Source of the DNA: Actinomucor elegans
Taxonomy: Eukaryota; Mucoromycota; Mucoromycetes; Mucorales; Mucoraceae
Assembly: GCA_026027325.1 (NCBI GenBank)
Contig: JAMSLZ010000001.1
Span: 62,001 to 126,000, forward strand
Length of the DNA stretch: 64,000 nt
Reading direction: 5' to 3'
Shown: positions 60,677 through 64,000 of the stretch, piece by piece
How positions within the stretch are numbered: position 1 is the first letter of the stretch
How the letters are laid out: each line of letters opens with the position of its first letter
Made by a program: the position numbers and the translations under genes
Notes under the pieces: model-generated
The model's database searches: none
What the model was told of the DNA's origin: nothing
The model's input: only the letters and a program-made list of their open reading frames with translations

Positions 60677-62206
60677 TTTAAATATATTTTCTAAATTAAA
60701 TTTTTCAATATATATTCCATTAATTTTAACATTTATATCATGCTGATAATTATTATCTAAATTAAATTTTTATTTTCTAAGTTTTTTATTTCTTCCTTCA
60801 CAATATCTATTTCTAATAAATTTTCATTATATTCATCATATGAGAAACATTTTAAATATAATTTTATTGTTATTATATATTTTTAATTAATATTTTTATT
60901 ATCTATTACTTGATATATAAAATTAAATAGTTTTAATAGAAAAACAAAATAAAATATTGAAAATAAAGGAAAAAGTAGAATTTATGATAAAAATATGAAA
61001 AAAAGAATTATTTTAGAAATTAGTAATAGTAATTATTTAAATACTTTTTGATATATTTATTGGTCATATTAAAAGCTTAAAAAACAAAAAATGTTAAGCA
61101 TTTCCCTATGAAGTGTAAAATAAAATATTATGTATTATTAGTATAAATTAAATCTGAGACCTCGTTTGGTAATCACCCCTCAATAATACATGTAAGATTC
61201 CCCCTACCTATCAAATGGCCTGTGCATCACGATATAATCTCTTTAAACTGTAAAATTAATTTTAGTTAGGTATTTATATTTGCATTTTATTTTATTTTTT
61301 AATTTAAAACTACAATTATATTCTCTAAATTGTACGAAATAAAATTGGGTTATAAGCATTGTCACTAGAATGCGTTATTAATTTATGAGAAATTAAAAAC
61401 AGTATGACTGGATTAGGCTTTAAAAATATGCCCTTTGAAAAAAAAAATTCATTTTGAACATTTCTTCATGCATCTCATTCAAATGTCGCATCTGATCTGC
61501 AATTTATGTTTGAAACGAACTGCGAAGTTTAATAAACCGTTATTTGCGCCGTTAGTAATGAGTATTTTATGCCTTTACGGCACACAGTAAATTGCACATG
61601 CATTAAATGTGAAATAAGGTCTAATAATTTCTTAATTTCAAATTCAAATGTCACAATTAGCTCCATTTAATTGTATTCAAAATAAATAATAGTATATATA
61701 TTGAAGCATTTATTTAGCTCCAAAATAACTAATGTATATCTTTTTTCATTAACTAAGTGATATCAAATTGCGCTATGTATAGTTCTTCACTCAGAGTACT
61801 AGTCCTACAGCCAATCAAAAGGAATAAAAATATTTTGAACCCCTCTTAAATATACAAGTTTTAAGGGTTAAGTGGCACTGAGGATTAAAGCGGTGATTTA
61901 CGCAAGACGTTACTAATTTCCTTACATAATCAATTATGGTATTGCTGATATCTCGACAACCAATATAGCATACTGGACGAAAAAAAAAGTATTTTATAAT
62001 AAAAAAAAAGGCTACTATTCATTTATTGATTAAAATAGTCATTATTTCAACAAAAAAAATAAAACCTGTAGAACTACTAATTCTACAACTGTAGAACTCC
62101 TAGTTCTACAACCTGTAAAAGTACTGTAAAATCAGATAAAATTTGCAGTGAAATTGTTTAGTAACCACTGAGAGTTGACTAAATATACAAATTACACGTT
62201 ATCTCC
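60677..62206. other. AT-rich stretch without a supported gene
   Basis: On the minus strand, about 60670-60890 reads as two short Glu/Asn/Ile-rich frames (ending KFNLENIFKL and NLENKNLI) separated by a stop, perhaps a dead gene convergent with the 98-residue one. From 60900 on nothing coding is seen apart from two tandem palindromes at 62067-62110. Confidence 0.35.
62067..62110. repeat. Tandem palindromes TGTAGAACT-N3-AGTTCTACA
   Basis: Two adjacent 21-bp units: 62067-62087 (one mismatch in the arms) and 62090-62110 (perfect arms), about 100 bp before tRNA-Glu. Confidence 0.75.
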
Positions 62207-62278
62207 TCCTCAATGGTCCAACGGCTAGGATTTATCGCTTTCACCGATACGGCCGGGGTTCGACTCCCCGTTGGGGAA
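62207..62278 (+). tRNA. tRNA-Glu (anticodon TTC)
   Basis: 72 nt. Acceptor TCCTCAA pairs with TTGGGGA (one T-G pair), discriminator A. Anticodon stem TATCG/CGATA with loop CTTTCAC (anticodon TTC, 62240-62242); T-arm CGGGG TTCGACT CCCCG. No intron; T-run at 62281-62284. Confidence 0.95.
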
Positions 62279-62305
62279 TATTTTACTTTTTGATTTTCTT
62301 GCTGT

Positions 62306-62449
62306 TGTCGTGAGCAGAGATGTATATTTTAGTGTAGATTTATATAAAAGTGTAATTAAGAGATAAAAAGATGATCTTTATTCATTTAGCATTCTGTTTG
62401 ATATTTATACTAATTAAAAGGTTACGCACAAATCTGTGTGTACCTGACA
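62306..62449 (-). mobile_element. Gypsy LTR 27 bp downstream of tRNA-Glu
   Basis: Reads TGTCAGG...CACGACA on the minus strand. It is preceded in that direction by a purine tract (GGGAGGAAGGTAG) and by the integrase gene at 62497, so it is the 3' LTR of that element. Same family as 35442-37512. Confidence 0.78.
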
Positions 62450-62496
62450 CTACCTTCCTCCCAAAAAAAAGTACAGGTAGGAAAGAAAGAAAATTA

Positions 62497-63426
62497 CTAT
62501 TTTGCCCTAGCAAGACGAGGAATGTACCAAGATTTCTGAGGTTTAACACCATCATATTGAACAGCATGTAGACGATCAGTGTGAACCCAGGAATTATATA
62601 GCTTCCCTTCAATTTCTTGGATCTGATAGATGTTGTAATCTAGATTTGTCTTTACAACCACGTATGGTCCCATCCAGTTAAACTCCAGACCTTTCTTTGA
62701 TTCATGCCTAAGCAAGACGTAATCACCTTTATTAAAAGTCTGAGTTTTGTGATTCTTGATAACAGCATCCCAACGTTCCTTATCCTTCTTGGCTTGCATG
62801 ACCATTTGCTCCTTAGCCTCGAATCTCTTTTCACGAAGGTCGCGAATGCGAGCAAGAACATCTTCCGCCACCAACTCGGGGTCTTCTTCAGTCAAAGGAT
62901 CCATAAAAGGACGCCGCGAATCACCAGGCAAAACCGGTTCTTGACCATAAACTAAGTAGAAGGGACTATATCCCGTGGTAGCATGCTTTCTGATTCGACA
63001 CGAGAACAATGAAGAATCCACATACTCATCCCATGAATGAACTTGGCCTTTAACATATTTTGTGAGCATATGTTTGAATGTCTGATTGAGTCTTTCACAT
63101 TTAGAATTAGTACGAGGATGAAAAGCAGAAGTGAACATATGTTTTGATCTAATCTTGTGCATGTATTGCTTGAGAATCTTGCTGAGTAGATTGGTACCGC
63201 GATCACTGACAATTTCAATAGGACAACCAAACTTCATTACAATCTCTTCATACAGAAACTTGACAATTTCATCTGCTGTAGCATTTTTGAGAGCACGCGC
63301 AATGGGCCAATTTGTTGAATAGTCTACTGCCATAATGATCCAACGATTACCATTTACAGTAGTAGGCAATTCACCAATAAAATCGATATGCCAACGAGCA
63401 AAGGGAGCAGGAACCTCTAAAGGCCT
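62497..63426 (-). pseudogene. Ty3/gypsy integrase fragment without chromodomain
   Basis: On the minus strand the frame is open from 63426 (RPLEVPAPFARWHIDFIG) through the integrase core: HIDFIG (first Asp), VSDRGTNLL (second Asp), NSKCERLNQ (Glu). The C-terminal barrel includes FNKGDYVLLRHESKKGLEF. It ends IPRLARAK with no chromodomain, unlike Gy1-Gy3 and Gy6. The N-terminal part of pol is absent: a Gy4 LTR begins at 63427. The 3' LTR lies beside tRNA-Glu, so this family may find its target by the tRNA gene and not by chromatin marks. Confidence 0.85.
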
Positions 63427-63932
63427 TGTTGTAAAGGTGGTAGATAAAGATTTTGGAAGATAGAAATACTTTTAAAACTGTGGATAGTTTTTTATTAGAG
63501 ATCAAGAATTGATTAACTGGTCAAAAGGTGATAAAACGCATCTCTTATATACTTTTTCTCGGTCGGTACTTGATTCTAAATTCATATTACGATTTGCCAG
63601 GAACAAGGTTGGACTGCGTATAAAGAAGACCAGGGATAATAACCAAATGAGCGGACCAAGATTAGCGGCGAGGAGTGTCGGGATCAATATATCCAAAGGT
63701 AATAGTATTGAATGTAATATTTGGTGTGAGAGATAGTATTTATCAATTAGCGTCTACTTGCTCAGAGTGATATATAAATAAAGATATTTTAACATAATCA
63801 AATACAGTCATTTACATTCTGGTTCTTGGTAATAATGCTTTATACACTTCTGCAGCTATATATAAGGATATCTATACGATTTTCTATCTGTACAGTATTC
63901 TCTTATTAATATAATTATGAGCGTTTACAACA
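63427..63932 (-). mobile_element. Gy4 LTR
   Basis: 506 bp, with ends TGTTGTAAA and TTTACAACA. The minus-strand start TGTTGTAAACGCTC matches 37889-37995. Flanks GGCCT and TTATC do not match. The remaining 63933-64000 shows no clear feature. Confidence 0.7.
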
Positions 63933-64000
63933 TTATCCTCCACCAGAATCAAACAAACTTGTATTGATTCGGCAAGTGCGTCAGTTCCACCAAATAGTAC

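Noticed and set aside
1..64000. CRISPR arrays, rRNA genes, prokaryotic operons or ribosome-binding sites
   Set aside because: None seen; the repeats are transposon ends and LTRs, and the tRNA genes and elements are eukaryotic.

Overview
This 64 kb window is almost entirely mobile DNA from a eukaryotic nuclear genome. Two nuclear tRNA genes, chromodomain Ty3/gypsy elements, Tc1/mariner elements and LINE ORF1-like remnants point to a fungus, most likely an early-diverging one (Mucoromycota, Mucorales-like). That placement is inferred from protein style and repeat content, without a database search. No ordinary host protein gene could be supported.

Layout. 1-7.2 kb: LINE ORF1-like remnants, a deletion derivative (A1) of a chromodomain DNA transposon, a decayed Tc1-like element, and a solo LTR broken by two MITEs. 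7.2-16.7 kb: a long foldback split by a Ty3/gypsy element (Gy1a), which itself carries a Tc1 element and an AT-rich chromodomain transposon (B). 16.7-34.4 kb: a five-deep nest, Gy2 > A2 > Tc1 (T2) > composite C+D > E. The sequences rejoin cleanly when each layer is removed, with target-site duplications (TSDs) at every level except the outermost. 35.3-40.2 kb: tRNA-Ile followed by an LTR interrupted by a palindromic gypsy integrant, then a patchwork of LTR and Tc1 pieces. 40.2-58.2 kb: a second Gy2 interrupted by Gy3, which is interrupted by a full-length Gy1b with one intact 1,703-codon gag-pol ORF. 58.5-64 kb: a solo LTR, an AT-rich island with an IS1595/Merlin-type transposase and a small ORF, tRNA-Glu, and a gypsy fragment beside it.

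The most unusual content is a group of DNA transposons (A, B, C, E, plus D and several MITEs). They encode a Harbinger-like DDE transposase with a C-terminal chromodomain, make 3-bp TSDs and share a terminal pattern (G, R, 3 variable, W, Y, R, W). Most are built like composite transposons: complete MITE-like modules with their own termini sit at both ends of the genes. Full copies pair the transposase with a second protein that looks, weakly, like a replication initiator (A: Rep_trans-like; E: HUH-like). The AT-rich members carry an AAAATTGA-type element just upstream of the start codon, the octamer known as the mimivirus early promoter, which raises a giant-virus connection.

Other points: an in-frame TGA between protease and RT in both Gy2 copies, a T-run where a tRNA primer-binding site would be in three gypsy families, and a gypsy LTR family lying just downstream of both tRNA genes.
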